DNA from: Leptospira ainlahdjerensis
GTDB lineage: Bacteria; Spirochaetota; Leptospiria; Leptospirales; Leptospiraceae
Assembly: GCF_016919175.1 (NCBI RefSeq)
Contig: NZ_JAFFPU010000070.1
Coordinates: 1 to 29,455 of the forward strand
Length of the DNA stretch: 29,455 nt
Reading direction: 5' to 3'
Positions 1 to 10,953 of the stretch are shown here, piece by piece (position 1 is the stretch's first letter; each line of letters starts with the position of its first letter). Under the pieces are notes generated by a model, which saw only the letters and a program-made list of their open reading frames with translations, was not told where the DNA came from and ran no database searches. The position numbers were made by a program, and so were the translations under genes.

Positions 1-56
1 TTTTTTATTTGGTTTCCTTTGATCCCCCAACCAACACCCCTCCTCCTCAAACCAAA

Positions 57-84
57 CCCCCCCCCCCCCCCCCCCCCCCCCCCC
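57..84. repeat. 28-base homopolymeric C tract (G tract on the dnaK strand)
   Basis: An uninterrupted run of 28 C lies 21 bases beyond the dnaK stop codon. On the transcribed (minus) strand it is a G run in the spacer after dnaK, where dnaJ would be expected next in this operon type. Such tracts are prone to slippage and to sequencing or assembly error, so the true length is uncertain. Confidence 0.95.
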
Positions 85-105
85 GGGTTCGACTACTCAA
101 AGTTT

Positions 106-2037
<1,932 letters not shown>

Positions 2038-2071
2038 TGTTGTGCTCCTTTATACTTCCCTGAGATTCTAA

Positions 2072-2710
2072 TTATGCCTTTGGTTTTCCGATTCGAACCC
2101 TCGCAGGTCGAAGCGCAAACTTCTCTTCGTTTTCTTTGTAGAAGTAACCGGGTTGATAAACTTCAATTACGGTTTCTTCCGAATACTGATCGTTTTCTTC
2201 CGAAGAAAGCGCTTCCATCGACATCGGATCGAAGGATTCTCCTTTCGGATCAAAACGAACTACATTCGATTTTTCTAAAATGGAATAGAACTCTTTTAGG
2301 ACCATCGCGACTCCGTCTACGAATGGTTTTAATTCTTCCGAAGTCGTCTGAGTCGTCGCGACACGTTCCAGGTTATCGATCGGGTTTAAGAATCCGGTAA
2401 CGAGAGATTTTACGGCTTCTTTTCGGATCGATCCGAATTCTTGAGCGGAACGTCTTTTGAAGTTCTGAAACTCTGCCCTTTCTCTCGCCCAGGAATCCTT
2501 TAACGATTCGACTTCCTTTTTAGCGGTTTCTAATTCAATTTGAAGCGTAATTTCCGGTTCTACGGTTTCGGGTTGCTCCGTTGATTGTGTTGATTCTTCA
2601 GGATTCATGTTCTCTACTTTCGTTTCCTCTAATGTTACTGTTTGAGAATTTTTCTCGTTGGCCTTTTCTTCTCTGGAAGATTTGTTTTCTGCGTTTGTGT
2701 TTTCGGCCAT
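2072..2710 (-). CDS. grpE: Nucleotide exchange factor GrpE
   Basis: Homodimeric ADP-ATP exchange factor for DnaK. The 212-residue protein has a long charged, low-complexity N-terminus (about residues 1-60, rich in Glu, Asn and Thr), a helical dimerisation region (about 60-100), then the family core with RAEFQNFKRRSAQE, the block FLNPIDNLERV, a helix with VLKEFYSILEK, and a C-terminal beta domain with YQPGYFYKENEEKFALRPARVRIG. The start is backed by a Shine-Dalgarno (GGGAGAAG) just upstream. It starts 14 bases after the hrcA stop and precedes dnaK by 34 bases, so the three genes should be one transcript. Function is secure from the motifs and the neighbours. Confidence 0.97.
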   Translation of the reverse strand: MAENTNAENKSSREEKANEKNSQTVTLEETKVENMNPEESTQSTEQPETVEPEITLQIELETAKKEVESLKDSWARERAEFQNFKRRSAQEFGSIRKEAVKSLVTGFLNPIDNLERVATTQTTSEELKPFVDGVAMVLKEFYSILEKSNVVRFDPKGESFDPMSMEALSSEENDQYSEETVIEVYQPGYFYKENEEKFALRPARVRIGKPKA

Positions 2711-2724
2711 AGAATCTTCTCCCG

Positions 2725-3753
2725 TTATTTACTAATGCGCGTTACCATTTCCGAGACCAGCTTGGAAGTGAAGTCCACAAGAGGAAGGGCTTTGTTATAG
2801 TCCATTCTCTGCGGTCCTATGATTCCGAGGGCTCCGATCTTTTTTTCTCCCATCTTATAGTTGGAAGTTATAATCGAAACTCCGGACATAAACTGATCTC
2901 CATCTTTTCCGATGATCGTATAAACACCGTCCTGGTCGATATGTCCCGAAAAGAATCCCCTTAAAAACCCTTGGTCATCCAAAAGAGAAAGAACCTGTGA
3001 AAGTTGTTCTTCTTCGTCTCTAAAGTTCGAGTAGAGATTCTTAAATCCGTCGATATAGAGCGTGACTTCGGAATTCTCCGGTGTCATCGCGGACGAAATC
3101 AGAGGAGCGATTCTTGCAAAATCCTCGGGGCCGTCCCTGCGGATCATCAGCTTCGGAACCACTGTATTCTGAATTTCGAATATATCATATCCTCGTAAGT
3201 TGTCGTTCAGATATTTCGAAATCTGATAAAGAGCTTCCTGCGAATAATTCTGATCCACAAAGATATTTCTGTGAAGAACGGTTCCCGATCTCATTACAAG
3301 AATGATAAGAATTTCGTCTCCGTGAACGTGGATGAGTTCCAAATGTTTTAACGTATCCAAGTTTTTTGCGGGACCGATTACGATTCCCGCAGCGTTGGAT
3401 AAGGAAGAAAGAACCGAGGCTGTAGCTTTGAGGATCTGATCCAACTTAAACTGCATCTTCAGGTATTCTTCCTGGATCCTTTGTTTTTCTTTGAGTGTTA
3501 GCTCATACATCGTTACGAGGGAATCGACGTAGAATCGATATCCTCTTTCCGTTGGAATTCTTCCTCCGGATGTATGTCGAGAAGCAAGATATCCAAAATC
3601 TTCTAAGTCTTTCAGAACGGCGCGTATCGACGCCGGAGAAAGTCCGATGTCGTGCTTATCAAAGAGGGTCTTCGAACCAACAGGTCGATTCTCGAGAATA
3701 AACTCATCCACAAGGGCCTTCAGAATTCTTTTATGACGCTCAGAGAGATCCAT
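2725..3753 (-). CDS. hrcA: Heat-inducible transcription repressor HrcA
   Basis: HrcA represses class I heat-shock genes by binding CIRCE inverted repeats; GroEL helps it fold in the families studied. This 342-residue protein has the N-terminal winged-helix region (LSERHKRILKALVDEFI, then RPVGSKTL and LSPASIRAVLKDLEDFGYLA, about residues 3-55), followed by SGGRIPTERGYRFYVDSL, typical of HrcA, and a GAF-like and dimerisation region ending near IGPQRMDYNKALPLVDF. The ATG lies only 9 bases from a perfect CIRCE, implying autoregulation of the whole operon. The ribosome site next to the ATG (AAGAAG) is weak, since the CIRCE occupies most of the leader. Confidence 0.98.
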   Translation of the reverse strand: MDLSERHKRILKALVDEFILENRPVGSKTLFDKHDIGLSPASIRAVLKDLEDFGYLASRHTSGGRIPTERGYRFYVDSLVTMYELTLKEKQRIQEEYLKMQFKLDQILKATASVLSSLSNAAGIVIGPAKNLDTLKHLELIHVHGDEILIILVMRSGTVLHRNIFVDQNYSQEALYQISKYLNDNLRGYDIFEIQNTVVPKLMIRRDGPEDFARIAPLISSAMTPENSEVTLYIDGFKNLYSNFRDEEEQLSQVLSLLDDQGFLRGFFSGHIDQDGVYTIIGKDGDQFMSGVSIITSNYKMGEKKIGALGIIGPQRMDYNKALPLVDFTSKLVSEMVTRISK

Positions 3754-3762
3754 ACTTCTTTT

Positions 3763-3789
3763 TTAGCACTCTGAATGTTAGAGTGCTAA
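3763..3789. promoter_or_regulatory. CIRCE operator (HrcA binding site)
   Basis: A perfect CIRCE: TTAGCACTC (3763-3771), a 9-base spacer, then GAGTGCTAA (3781-3789). It sits between the hrcA start codon and a minus-strand TTGACA hexamer (3824-3829), so the operator falls in the 5' leader close to the probable transcription start. Known biology: HrcA bound to CIRCE represses transcription until heat stress. Confidence 0.98.
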
Positions 3790-3800
3790 TCCATACAATA

Positions 3801-3829
3801 AGTTTCCGAATTTAGGCTAAAAATGTCAA
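3801..3829 (-). promoter_or_regulatory. Candidate promoter of hrcA-grpE-dnaK
   Basis: On the minus strand a consensus -35 box TTGACA (3824-3829) is followed at 17 bases by GAAACT (3801-3806), a poor -10 match. A TATTGT lies nearer the CIRCE but at a non-standard distance. Placement upstream of the CIRCE supports a promoter; the exact -10 is unsure. Confidence 0.45.
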
Positions 3830-4238
3830 GGAAGAAAGTCCCGGAGCGGCTTGGGAGGGCAAAATTTAGATTTTTTTTGGCAATCCGCTTGGAAGAGTGC
3901 GGGAAGTTGAAAGCGTTTTGAGAAGGAATTCCCTTTTGGAAAGAAAGAGAATCTGGGTTTTGTTCTCTTCGGCATGTCTCGCTTTTTGAAAGAGGAACGG
4001 TGGTCGGAAGTTCGACGAACGATTGCTTTTTACGAAATCCGTCGGATCCGATCGGAGTAGGTTTTGAATTCATCTTCCCAAGCTCCGCGCAGGGATTCGC
4101 AGTTGATTGGAACGAGTTTTCCCAGACGGATCGTTTCGAGGTTGTAGAGTTTGGCCAAATTCTCGGAAAATCAGGTCTGGAATCGGGATCGGTTTCGGTG
4201 AAAAGAAAAAGAATCTATTCGTTTGTCTTAAGGAATTT

Positions 4239-4255
4239 TTGCGGGAACTCCGCAA
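4239..4255. repeat. Short palindrome with GAACT loop
   Basis: TTGCGG (4239-4244), loop GAACT, CCGCAA (4250-4255): a perfect 6-bp stem. It shares the GGAACT core with other palindromes in this gap. Confidence 0.8.
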
Positions 4256-4304
4256 GTTCTTCCCTAGGAAAGACAATTCCTGTCTTTTCGTTGTCTGGAT
4301 TTTA

Positions 4305-4390
4305 AGAAAATTTGTCGGAACTACGACAACTCCTCCGTAAAAGTCGCGCGCCCCGCCCAAATTTCGGGTGGAGGGGTGGGTGGTGGAAAA
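4305..4390 (+). repeat. Dispersed 86-bp repeat, copy A
   Basis: It closely matches 28738-28823 in the same orientation. Both copies contain a TGTCG...CGACA hairpin, then CGCGCCCCGCCC, an AT core and GGGTGGAGGGG followed by GGGTGGTGGAAAA. Both copies are intergenic. No coding content is seen. Confidence 0.9.
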
Positions 4391-4447
4391 AATCGGGTGA
4401 CTTTCCTCTATCAGAAAATTAGACTTTTTGCAAGTAGAAATCCCCGT

Positions 4448-4972
4448 GTAGGAACTCCTAAAAAGGCCTTTTTTGTCGGCTGATTCTCATTGTATCTCCT
4501 CTCTGTGCTCACAAGATCTTTGGAAAGACTGCAGACTTCGGATCCAGAGGGAAATAAGAGAGGCTCCCAAATTCGGTTCGAAATTCGATTGAGTGTCTTG
4601 GCAATCGAGAGACAACCAGAGGCTATTTCCGATAAGGATGGAATTCTCCGATTCTCCTCTGTTTTCGATTTGTCGGACCAAACTTTCCGCCCAGATGGAA
4701 AAGACCGGATTCTCCCAGTATTTTTGTTGGATTCTTGAAATCCGTGGAATTCTTCCAAAAGGTTTTCCAATGCTCGGGACCGGAATTGGAAATCCCGGGA
4801 ACCTGAAAGGTTCTCATCTTTGTTTTCGGGAGAATCCGGCTTCTCCTTGAAATCGTTGTTTCGTCGAGGAAGCAAGGTTCTGGACGAAATTCCGACCAAA
4901 AAGGGCGGCTCTGAAAATTCCCAGACTTCGACTTTCTCCATCCGAGTTCCTTGGCACGTTAGGAGTTCCTAC
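4448..4972. repeat. 525-bp segment bounded by 14-bp perfect inverted repeats
   Basis: GTAGGAACTCCTAA (4448-4461) and its exact reverse complement TTAGGAGTTCCTAC (4959-4972) bound the segment. Each arm is also nearly self-palindromic (TAGGA-AC-TCCTA). The inside has no transposase. A minus-strand 176-codon open frame fills most of it but resembles no family I know. Confidence 0.7.
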
Positions 4973-5116
4973 TTTTCAAATGTCAAGTCTTATTATCCAT
5001 TAAAACAGAATAAAATCCCCTATAACGGAATATATTTTAGAATTCTATAGAATTCCATAAGTTCGAAAACAACACTTTCCGAATTTCGGGCTTCCGTCGA
5101 TCTTACTAAAAAGAGA

Positions 5117-6925
5117 ATGAATTCCCGTAAAACCAGGCTCACCATCCTATTTTCTTTTATCTGTCTTCTTTTCTTGATTCTCGTCGGGAGAGTTGTCTTT
5201 CTCACATTCTTCAACGAAAGAGAGGTTATCCTCAAAACCGGAGATCGGGTCATGCGAGGAACGATCTACGATCGTCGAGGAATCGAACTCGCGATGACGG
5301 TGGATTCCGCAACGATCGGAATTTATCCCGCAAACATCTACGATCCGAATTTCACAGCGGTTCAACTCGCGCCTTATCTCGAAATGTCCCCTGAAAAAAT
5401 CGAAGCGATGATTCGGGAGAAGAGCCGTTATTTTCTTCTCAAGAGGGAAATCGACGAAGCCCTTGGCAATAAGATTATGGATCTTTCTCTTCCGGGTGTA
5501 AGAAGAGAAAAAGAATACAAACGAGTTTATCCGCACGGAAATCTCGCTTCTAGTCTTGTCGGTTTTACGGGAATGGACGACGATCGCGCGCTCTCCGGTT
5601 TGGAAGTGCAATACAACCAAGACCTCATGACTCCGACGGAATCGGATTCTTCACGAGGAAGTAATTTACATCTTACCATCGACGGTTTGATCCAATACAA
5701 ACTCGAAAAAGCTCTCGGCAAACGTTTTGAAGAAACCGGATCCAAAAAAGCGATCGGGATTCTTATGGAAATCAATACAGGAAGAATTTTGGCTTCTGCT
5801 TCGTTTCCGGCTTTTGATCCGAATCAATACAATGCATCGGAAGAAAATTCGCATACAAACTGGGCGATCCGTCACGTCTACGAGCCCGGTTCCACGATGA
5901 AAATTTTCTTGGCCTCCATTCTATTCAATGAAAATCTAATACGTCCTGACGAGAAGTTTCACTGTCCCGGTTATATTGAACTCGGTAAAACGAGAATCAA
6001 ATGTACGGACGCGCACGGGCATCTGAACCTGGAAGAAATTCTTCAATACTCTTGCAACGTAGGAATTATCAAAGCTTCACAAAGAATTCCGGAACCTCTT
6101 CTCTACGATTATATGAAGAAGTTTCAATTCGGAGAAAAGACCGGATTCTTACCGAACGAATCTGTCGGCTACTTTCCTTCTTTGAAAAAATGGACTCCGG
6201 CCACCACTATGTTTATGGCGATCGGACAAGGGGTTTCCGTGACTCCGATTCAACTCGTGGCTTCTGCCGCTTCGGTCGTCAACGGAGGAAGAATGCTGAC
6301 ACCGAGAGTTGTCTCTCACTTCAGCGATTCTTACGGAGAAATTCTTCACGAATTCAAAACGCAAGAAACTCCGATCGGAATCCGAGAATATACGACCGAA
6401 AGAATTTTGAAAGCGATGACCCGAGTCGTTCAATCCGGAACCGGTAAGAACGCTTACATTCAAGAATATTCCATCGCGGGAAAGACCGGAACCGGACAAA
6501 AAGCTGTATCAGGAAAAGGTTATGTAGAAGGTCTTTGGTCCGCTTCGTTTATCGGATTCTTTCCGGCGGAACGACCCAAGGTCGTAGGCTTGATTCTTTT
6601 TGACGAACCGAAAGGAGGAACTCATTCCGGAGGAGGGCTTGCGGCGCCCGTTTTCAAAGAGGTGGTGGAAAATATCATCCCGATTATCGAACAAGGGGAA
6701 AAGACGCTCAACGTTTCTCTCAAACGTTTTCAAAGAAAGAATTTGAAAGTTGTGGAGCCGGGAGAAGTTCCCGATCTCGTGGGAAAAAGCAAAAGGGAAG
6801 CCCTGGAAATATTAAGACCTTTGGGAGTTCCGGTAAAATTTCACGGAAGCGGATTTTGTTATCAACAGGAGCCGAGCGCCGGAGAAAAAATCGGAGACGG
6901 AAGGCTGAATTTATATTTTAAGTAA
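5117..6925 (+). CDS. Penicillin-binding protein, FtsI/PBP2-like transpeptidase with PASTA domain
   Basis: Class B penicillin-binding protein: a membrane-anchored D,D-transpeptidase that cross-links peptidoglycan, probably at the division site. Of 602 residues, 7-30 form the N-terminal membrane anchor, about 45-165 the pedestal region ([13 protein letters not shown]), and about 180-525 the transpeptidase domain. Its three catalytic motifs are intact: S259-T-M-K262, S312-C-N314 and K456-T-G-T459. The last 55 residues (from about 548, [16 protein letters not shown]) form one PASTA domain, which binds muropeptide or beta-lactam-like ligands in other proteins. The Maf-like gene follows after 23 bases. 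The usual division-cluster neighbours (mraW, murE) are absent, so the symbol ftsI is plausible but not proved. Confidence 0.93.
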   Translation: MNSRKTRLTILFSFICLLFLILVGRVVFLTFFNEREVILKTGDRVMRGTIYDRRGIELAMTVDSATIGIYPANIYDPNFTAVQLAPYLEMSPEKIEAMIREKSRYFLLKREIDEALGNKIMDLSLPGVRREKEYKRVYPHGNLASSLVGFTGMDDDRALSGLEVQYNQDLMTPTESDSSRGSNLHLTIDGLIQYKLEKALGKRFEETGSKKAIGILMEINTGRILASASFPAFDPNQYNASEENSHTNWAIRHVYEPGSTMKIFLASILFNENLIRPDEKFHCPGYIELGKTRIKCTDAHGHLNLEEILQYSCNVGIIKASQRIPEPLLYDYMKKFQFGEKTGFLPNESVGYFPSLKKWTPATTMFMAIGQGVSVTPIQLVASAASVVNGGRMLTPRVVSHFSDSYGEILHEFKTQETPIGIREYTTERILKAMTRVVQSGTGKNAYIQEYSIAGKTGTGQKAVSGKGYVEGLWSASFIGFFPAERPKVVGLILFDEPKGGTHSGGGLAAPVFKEVVENIIPIIEQGEKTLNVSLKRFQRKNLKVVEPGEVPDLVGKSKREALEILRPLGVPVKFHGSGFCYQQEPSAGEKIGDGRLNLYFK

Positions 6926-6948
6926 ATGGAATATTCTGTAATCCTAAA

Positions 6949-8856
6949 ATGAATACTTCCTCAGACGAATCCGTCCTTTCAAAAAATCTAAAAGCCTTGT
7001 CTACGGTTTCACCCGGAATCGAAGAAAGAATTTTGGAATCCGATCAAGAACTGGAAGTCAAAACTTCCAAGACGGGACTTCCGATTTTGGTCGCGGACGG
7101 GATTTCTCTTCACAGCTCGATGGATCCGGTCACCGAATCCAAACGTCTTCTCGAAGGTTTGAAAAAAGGGGACGAGGAACGGGTTTTTCTTTTTTTCGGA
7201 GCCGGAATCGGTTATTCCATTCAAGAGAGTTTGAAACGGAAGAACGTGACGACGGTCTGGATGGAGGCGGAGGCGATCGTTCTCCGTTATGCGCTTTCGT
7301 ATTTCGATTATTCCGAATTTATAGAATCCGGTTCTTTGCGGATTTTACTTTCTCCTATCATCGAACAGGATCTTTACGCAGCCTTTCGAGGGATTTCGGG
7401 ATTCCCGATCAGCTTTATCGCACATCGAGGAAGCAACCAATGGAAAAAAGAATCCTATGAAGAATTGAGATTTATCGCTGAAGGTTTTTTTCACAAGAAG
7501 GACGTAAACATTTCCACGCTCACTCGTTTTGAAAGAATCTGGACTCGAAACTTTATCTCCAATCTTCCCGCACTTTCCGGAATGCAACCGATCAAAACCT
7601 TATTTGGAATCTGCGAAGGGAAGGTCGATGTTCTCGTATGCGGGGCGGGTCCGTCTCTTCTTCTTTCCTTGGAAGAAATTCGAAGTTACAGAGAACGTTA
7701 TGTGATCATTGCTGTGGACACCGCTTTGATGGTTCTTTGGAACTCGGGAATCGATCCCGACCTGGTTTTTTCCGTGGATCCACAAGCACTCAATTCCAAA
7801 TATCTGGAAGGGTATTCCGGAAACGCAAAGATCGTTTTCGATCCGACTTCTTCGTATCATTCTCTTCGTTTGCCTGGAGAATTTAAACATGGTTTTTTTA
7901 CTTCCTCTCCGTTCCCTCTGATCAGGATCCTTTCATCCGATCCGGAAGAAGAAATCGGAGTTATCGATTTCGGCGGTTCCGTTTCCACAAACGCGGTCAG
8001 TCTTGCGGAAAGGATGGAAGCGAGGAATGTTCTTTTAGTAGGGCAAGATCTTTCCTTTCCAAATAAACTCGCTCACTGCAAGGGTGCGGTCTTAGAAGAA
8101 AGGCTGAATTATATCGAAAGTAGAAAGTTAAGAAGAGAATATCACAATCACAAACAGATGACCGCTCTTCCGGTAAAACACGCACCTTCTTTAAAAGGCG
8201 GAAGCGTTCGGACCAACGAAAAACTTTTGATCTTTAAAAAATGGCTCGAAGAACATCCGAAAAAAAAACCTTGGTTTAACCTCGGACGGGAAGGTGTTGT
8301 TTTGGAAGGAATTCCCAATCCAAAGTTCTCTGAATACATTCAAAATAATGAATGTAGCTTCGACGTCGTTGGATCGGTGTGTGAGAAAATCGAAAGGCTC
8401 TGTCGATCGCAGGGTGGCACGTTGACTTCGATCGGATCCAAAAACTTCGATCTTCGGAAAAGAATTCTTTCTGAACTAATAAGTCTTTCCAGTCAGCTCA
8501 AAGGATTTTCGGAAAAGGTCAAAAAGGGAAAAGTCCTTTCTGATCGTCTTTATTTTCAGATCAAATCCGAAGATCGTTTTAAGGATCAGATTCTCAAGAG
8601 CTTAAAAGAAATGGATCGGATCGACGAGGAAGTCTCTTCCAGAAAAGGACTCACCGAAATTTTGGGAATGAGCATTCAAAGAACGGTTCTTATGATTACG
8701 GAAGGTTATGAGGGCGGCTTGACTTTGGAAGAGAAAAAAAACGAAAGACTCGGGATCGCCAAAAAAAGCCTTCTTTTGTATCAAGGACTGGAAGAAGCTT
8801 GTAATCTTCATTCTAAACTCATTTCAAAAACGATCGTTCAGCTTTCGAATTCTTAA
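6949..8856 (+). CDS. Maf/DUF115-type protein (MptE-like fold; motility-associated glycosyltransferase family)
   Basis: This 635-residue protein carries the DUF115 (MptE-like) core at about residues 215-400: [11 protein letters not shown] (227-237), VDTAL (256-260), [10 protein letters not shown] (270-279), GGSVST (342-347) and LVGQDLSF (363-370). This is the pattern of Maf proteins, which in Campylobacter, Helicobacter and clostridia transfer nonulosonic acids to flagellin. The N-terminal 200 residues include an FGAGIGYS motif and look like the Maf N-terminal domain. The C-terminal 200 residues are charged and helical. Leptospira has periplasmic flagella and makes nonulosonic acids, so sugar transfer is reasonable but unproved; the 6-hydroxymethylpterin diphosphokinase label sometimes used comes only from the shared fold. 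It follows the PBP gene by 23 bases and has no clear Shine-Dalgarno. Confidence 0.8.
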   Translation: MNTSSDESVLSKNLKALSTVSPGIEERILESDQELEVKTSKTGLPILVADGISLHSSMDPVTESKRLLEGLKKGDEERVFLFFGAGIGYSIQESLKRKNVTTVWMEAEAIVLRYALSYFDYSEFIESGSLRILLSPIIEQDLYAAFRGISGFPISFIAHRGSNQWKKESYEELRFIAEGFFHKKDVNISTLTRFERIWTRNFISNLPALSGMQPIKTLFGICEGKVDVLVCGAGPSLLLSLEEIRSYRERYVIIAVDTALMVLWNSGIDPDLVFSVDPQALNSKYLEGYSGNAKIVFDPTSSYHSLRLPGEFKHGFFTSSPFPLIRILSSDPEEEIGVIDFGGSVSTNAVSLAERMEARNVLLVGQDLSFPNKLAHCKGAVLEERLNYIESRKLRREYHNHKQMTALPVKHAPSLKGGSVRTNEKLLIFKKWLEEHPKKKPWFNLGREGVVLEGIPNPKFSEYIQNNECSFDVVGSVCEKIERLCRSQGGTLTSIGSKNFDLRKRILSELISLSSQLKGFSEKVKKGKVLSDRLYFQIKSEDRFKDQILKSLKEMDRIDEEVSSRKGLTEILGMSIQRTVLMITEGYEGGLTLEEKKNERLGIAKKSLLLYQGLEEACNLHSKLISKTIVQLSNS

Positions 8857-8981
8857 TTCTTCTTGGAAAACATTTCGGGTTCTCGTTCCGAAAATAATAT
8901 TCAAAAAATATCATTCACCCTTTTTGGAATTCTTATAAGAATATGACTCTTTGTCGCGTAACAAATATGAACAAATGTTTA

Positions 8982-9018
8982 CTTGAATCGTTTTTTATCC
9001 GAGCGATTCGAGTTTTTG
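8982..9018 (+). terminator. Candidate Rho-independent terminator after the Maf-like gene
   Basis: CTTGAATCG (8982-8990) pairs with CGATTCGAG (9004-9012), with one G-U pair, and TTTTTGTT follows at once. It lies 126 bases past the Maf-like stop codon and before the next plus-strand gene. Confidence 0.5.
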
Positions 9019-9072
9019 TTGATTCTAATTTAAAATCGATTCTCTTTTTCCAAAAAATAAAGAGGCGGGACT

Positions 9073-10284
9073 ATGGGGATTCGGAATTTTGCGACGTTCG
9101 CGTTATTTGCATTTGCTATTTTTGTTATGAATTGTAATCCGAAAGAAGAAGACAAAACGATGGACTTTATCGCGGCGAGGGCTTTGATCGGTTGTCCTTC
9201 TTTAGATGAATGTTTCTCGAACATGGCTTCTTTTTCCAAGACCGGAGCTTCTTTTCAAGTGTTTAAGAAGAATGGAACTCGTGTTTATTTAAGGGAAACC
9301 GGCGACTTGACCTCGACGAAAACAGGACCGATTTTCTCCGCTTCGAAGTTAGTTACCGCTTCTTTGATTTTGAGACTTGTGGATCAAGGTCTTATGAGTT
9401 TGGATGAAACAACAGGGACGCGCCTCGGATGGACCGGAGTTAAGGGGCAGATCAAACTCAGACAACTCCTCGCGTTTACTTCTGGTCTAAATCCGGCTTC
9501 TCCGAGCGCGGAAAGCAAAAGTTGTATCTTCACCCTCCCAACGGGAGCGAGTGCTACTGATAAGAATAACTGTGTTAGTACAATACGAGATTCTACACAA
9601 ACTCTAAAAGCGCCGGGTGATGTTTTTTATTACAATTCATTTCACATGGCCGTCGCACAGAGAATGGCAGAGGTTGCGGCGGGGCAAACCTGGCAGCAGA
9701 TCTTTGATACCGAATTTGCCGCCGCAGCGAAGATGGATTTTTCCAAGATCGATCCGGACAACGGTAAATGGTACGCGGATATCACAAACAAAACCGGGGA
9801 CGGAAGTTTGGCGGGGGCCTACGGCCTTTATATCAACGCAGTAGATTATTCTAAAATTCTAAACATGTTGATCAACGATGGAATTTATACTTCTGCCTCT
9901 GGAGCGACTGTTTCTATTTTGACGGGTGGTTCGAGAGTTGCCTTGGTCCGAGAACTTTTCAGCGATCAGTATGGATCTCAGACGACGATCGAATATTCTC
10001 AATTTGCCGCCTTTGGTTATCGTTGGCACTACGGTCTAGGAAATTGGAGATTTTGTTCCACACCGGACGTTCCTGCAACTTGCGAACAAGACATCGTCTA
10101 TCACAGCTTTGGCGCCAATGGATTCTATCCTTGGATTGATCGGAATGCAGGTTATTACGCGGTCGTCGGAGTGAATAACTTCAACACGAATGTTTTCAGC
10201 ATTTTTTCTTTACTTCAACCGAATTCGACTTCTTTGTTTTTTGGACAGGATGCAAAACGTTTCATTCCGTCTTTGCTTCAGTGA
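9073..10284 (+). CDS. Serine hydrolase lipoprotein, beta-lactamase (class C)/DD-peptidase fold
   Basis: This 403-residue lipoprotein has a signal peptide ending at a spirochaete-type lipobox (FVMNC, lipidated Cys21). The mature part has the serine beta-lactamase/D-aminopeptidase fold: nucleophile motif S89-A-S-K92, YxN-like Y186-Y-N188, and near the C-terminus H344-S-F-G in place of the KTG triad. Also seen are LRQLLAFTSGL (129-139) and YNSFHMAVAQRMAEVAAG, typical of the family. Most members are esterases or peptidases rather than antibiotic-degrading enzymes, so the substrate is unknown. The Shine-Dalgarno AGAGGCGGGA precedes the ATG. It stands alone on the plus strand and converges with the next lipoprotein gene with a 6-base gap. 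Confidence 0.88.
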   Translation: MGIRNFATFALFAFAIFVMNCNPKEEDKTMDFIAARALIGCPSLDECFSNMASFSKTGASFQVFKKNGTRVYLRETGDLTSTKTGPIFSASKLVTASLILRLVDQGLMSLDETTGTRLGWTGVKGQIKLRQLLAFTSGLNPASPSAESKSCIFTLPTGASATDKNNCVSTIRDSTQTLKAPGDVFYYNSFHMAVAQRMAEVAAGQTWQQIFDTEFAAAAKMDFSKIDPDNGKWYADITNKTGDGSLAGAYGLYINAVDYSKILNMLINDGIYTSASGATVSILTGGSRVALVRELFSDQYGSQTTIEYSQFAAFGYRWHYGLGNWRFCSTPDVPATCEQDIVYHSFGANGFYPWIDRNAGYYAVVGVNNFNTNVFSIFSLLQPNSTSLFFGQDAKRFIPSLLQ

Positions 10285-10290
10285 ATTCGA

Positions 10291-10713
10291 TCAACGGATA
10301 CGCTCGAATTCGAAACAATTATCCGGGTCGCTATCATCGGCGGCGCCGGAGATGGCGAAGTTGGAACCTTCCTGAGTGCTTTCGATGATCCACCAATGCG
10401 CCCAGTCCAGAATCCAGGGATCGGATGGATTTTCGCGGTTCGGTTTTAAAACTTTGATTCTTAATTCTGATTCCTTGAGATCCCATCTGCCTTTTTGAAC
10501 TTGAGGTTTTGAATCCGAGGAACGTTCGATCGTCTGGATAAAGGTTCCGTTTGTTTTTAACTCTAAAACGATTCTTGTTTTTCCATAATCTGCGGAGTAT
10601 TCCCAGGAACCCGCTAAATCTTCTCGTGTGACTTTTTCTTTGGTAGGTTCGGGAAGAAACGCGGGACCACATTGAAAGAGGAATAAAAAAAGAAAGAATG
10701 GGAAAGGTTTCAC
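10291..10713 (-). CDS. Small putative lipoprotein
   Basis: A 140-residue protein of unknown function. A hydrophobic N-terminus ([15 protein letters not shown]) ends in a spirochaete-type lipobox with Cys15. The mature part contains [24 protein letters not shown], a pattern of short strands seen in lipocalin-like and copper-resistance-type small beta-barrels, and several Trp residues ([15 protein letters not shown]). I do not recognise a named family. It is convergent with the serine hydrolase gene. The fold suggestion is an inference. Confidence 0.7.
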   Translation of the reverse strand: MKPFPFFLFLFLFQCGPAFLPEPTKEKVTREDLAGSWEYSADYGKTRIVLELKTNGTFIQTIERSSDSKPQVQKGRWDLKESELRIKVLKPNRENPSDPWILDWAHWWIIESTQEGSNFAISGAADDSDPDNCFEFERIR

Positions 10714-10859
10714 GGAAGTTCCGAGTGTGGAATGATTTTGACGATCGTCAATTCAATCCTCAACAAGCGGAATCCCGGGATATAATTCGCATTCCATTTT
10801 CTTAAAAAGAATTCGTCGATGATTGAGCGGGAGGACGGCGTTTTGCAATCTACAAAATT

Positions 10860-10908
10860 TAAGAAATGATCTTTAGGATCAACGTGAACAACCAGAGATC
10901 ATTTCTTA
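10860..10908. repeat. Perfect 13-bp inverted repeat, possible terminator
   Basis: TAAGAAATGATCT (10860-10872) and AGATCATTTCTTA (10896-10908) are exact complements with a 23-base loop. The repeat sits 46 bases downstream of the minus-strand lipoprotein gene that ends at 10954. No clear T run follows on the minus strand, so it may instead be an mRNA-stabilising 3' hairpin. Confidence 0.6.
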
Positions 10909-10953
10909 TGAATCTTCTCAAAATCTTATCTTGTATCGAGAATGGGTTCGGGG

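Larger units (their letters stand above)
3790..5116. other. 1.3-kb gene-poor region between hrcA and the PBP gene
   Basis: No convincing gene was found. Minus-strand open frames (for example 4411-4941 and 4070-4360) have no recognisable domain or Shine-Dalgarno and read like translated non-coding DNA. The stretch holds short palindromes with a GGAACT core (4239-4255, 4312-4329, 4449-4460, 4959-4972) and one copy of an 86-bp repeat (4305-4390). It must also carry the divergent promoters of hrcA and the PBP gene. A small RNA cannot be excluded. Confidence 0.6.

Noticed and set aside
4411..4941. 176-codon minus-strand open frame in the hrcA-PBP gap
   Set aside because: No recognised domain, no Shine-Dalgarno, composition like translated non-coding DNA; kept only as part of the inverted-repeat-bounded segment.
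8929..8942. ATTCTTATAAGAAT perfect palindrome after the Maf-like gene
   Set aside because: A pure AT-rich palindrome of this length is easily expected by chance here, and it has no T run or promoter spacing.
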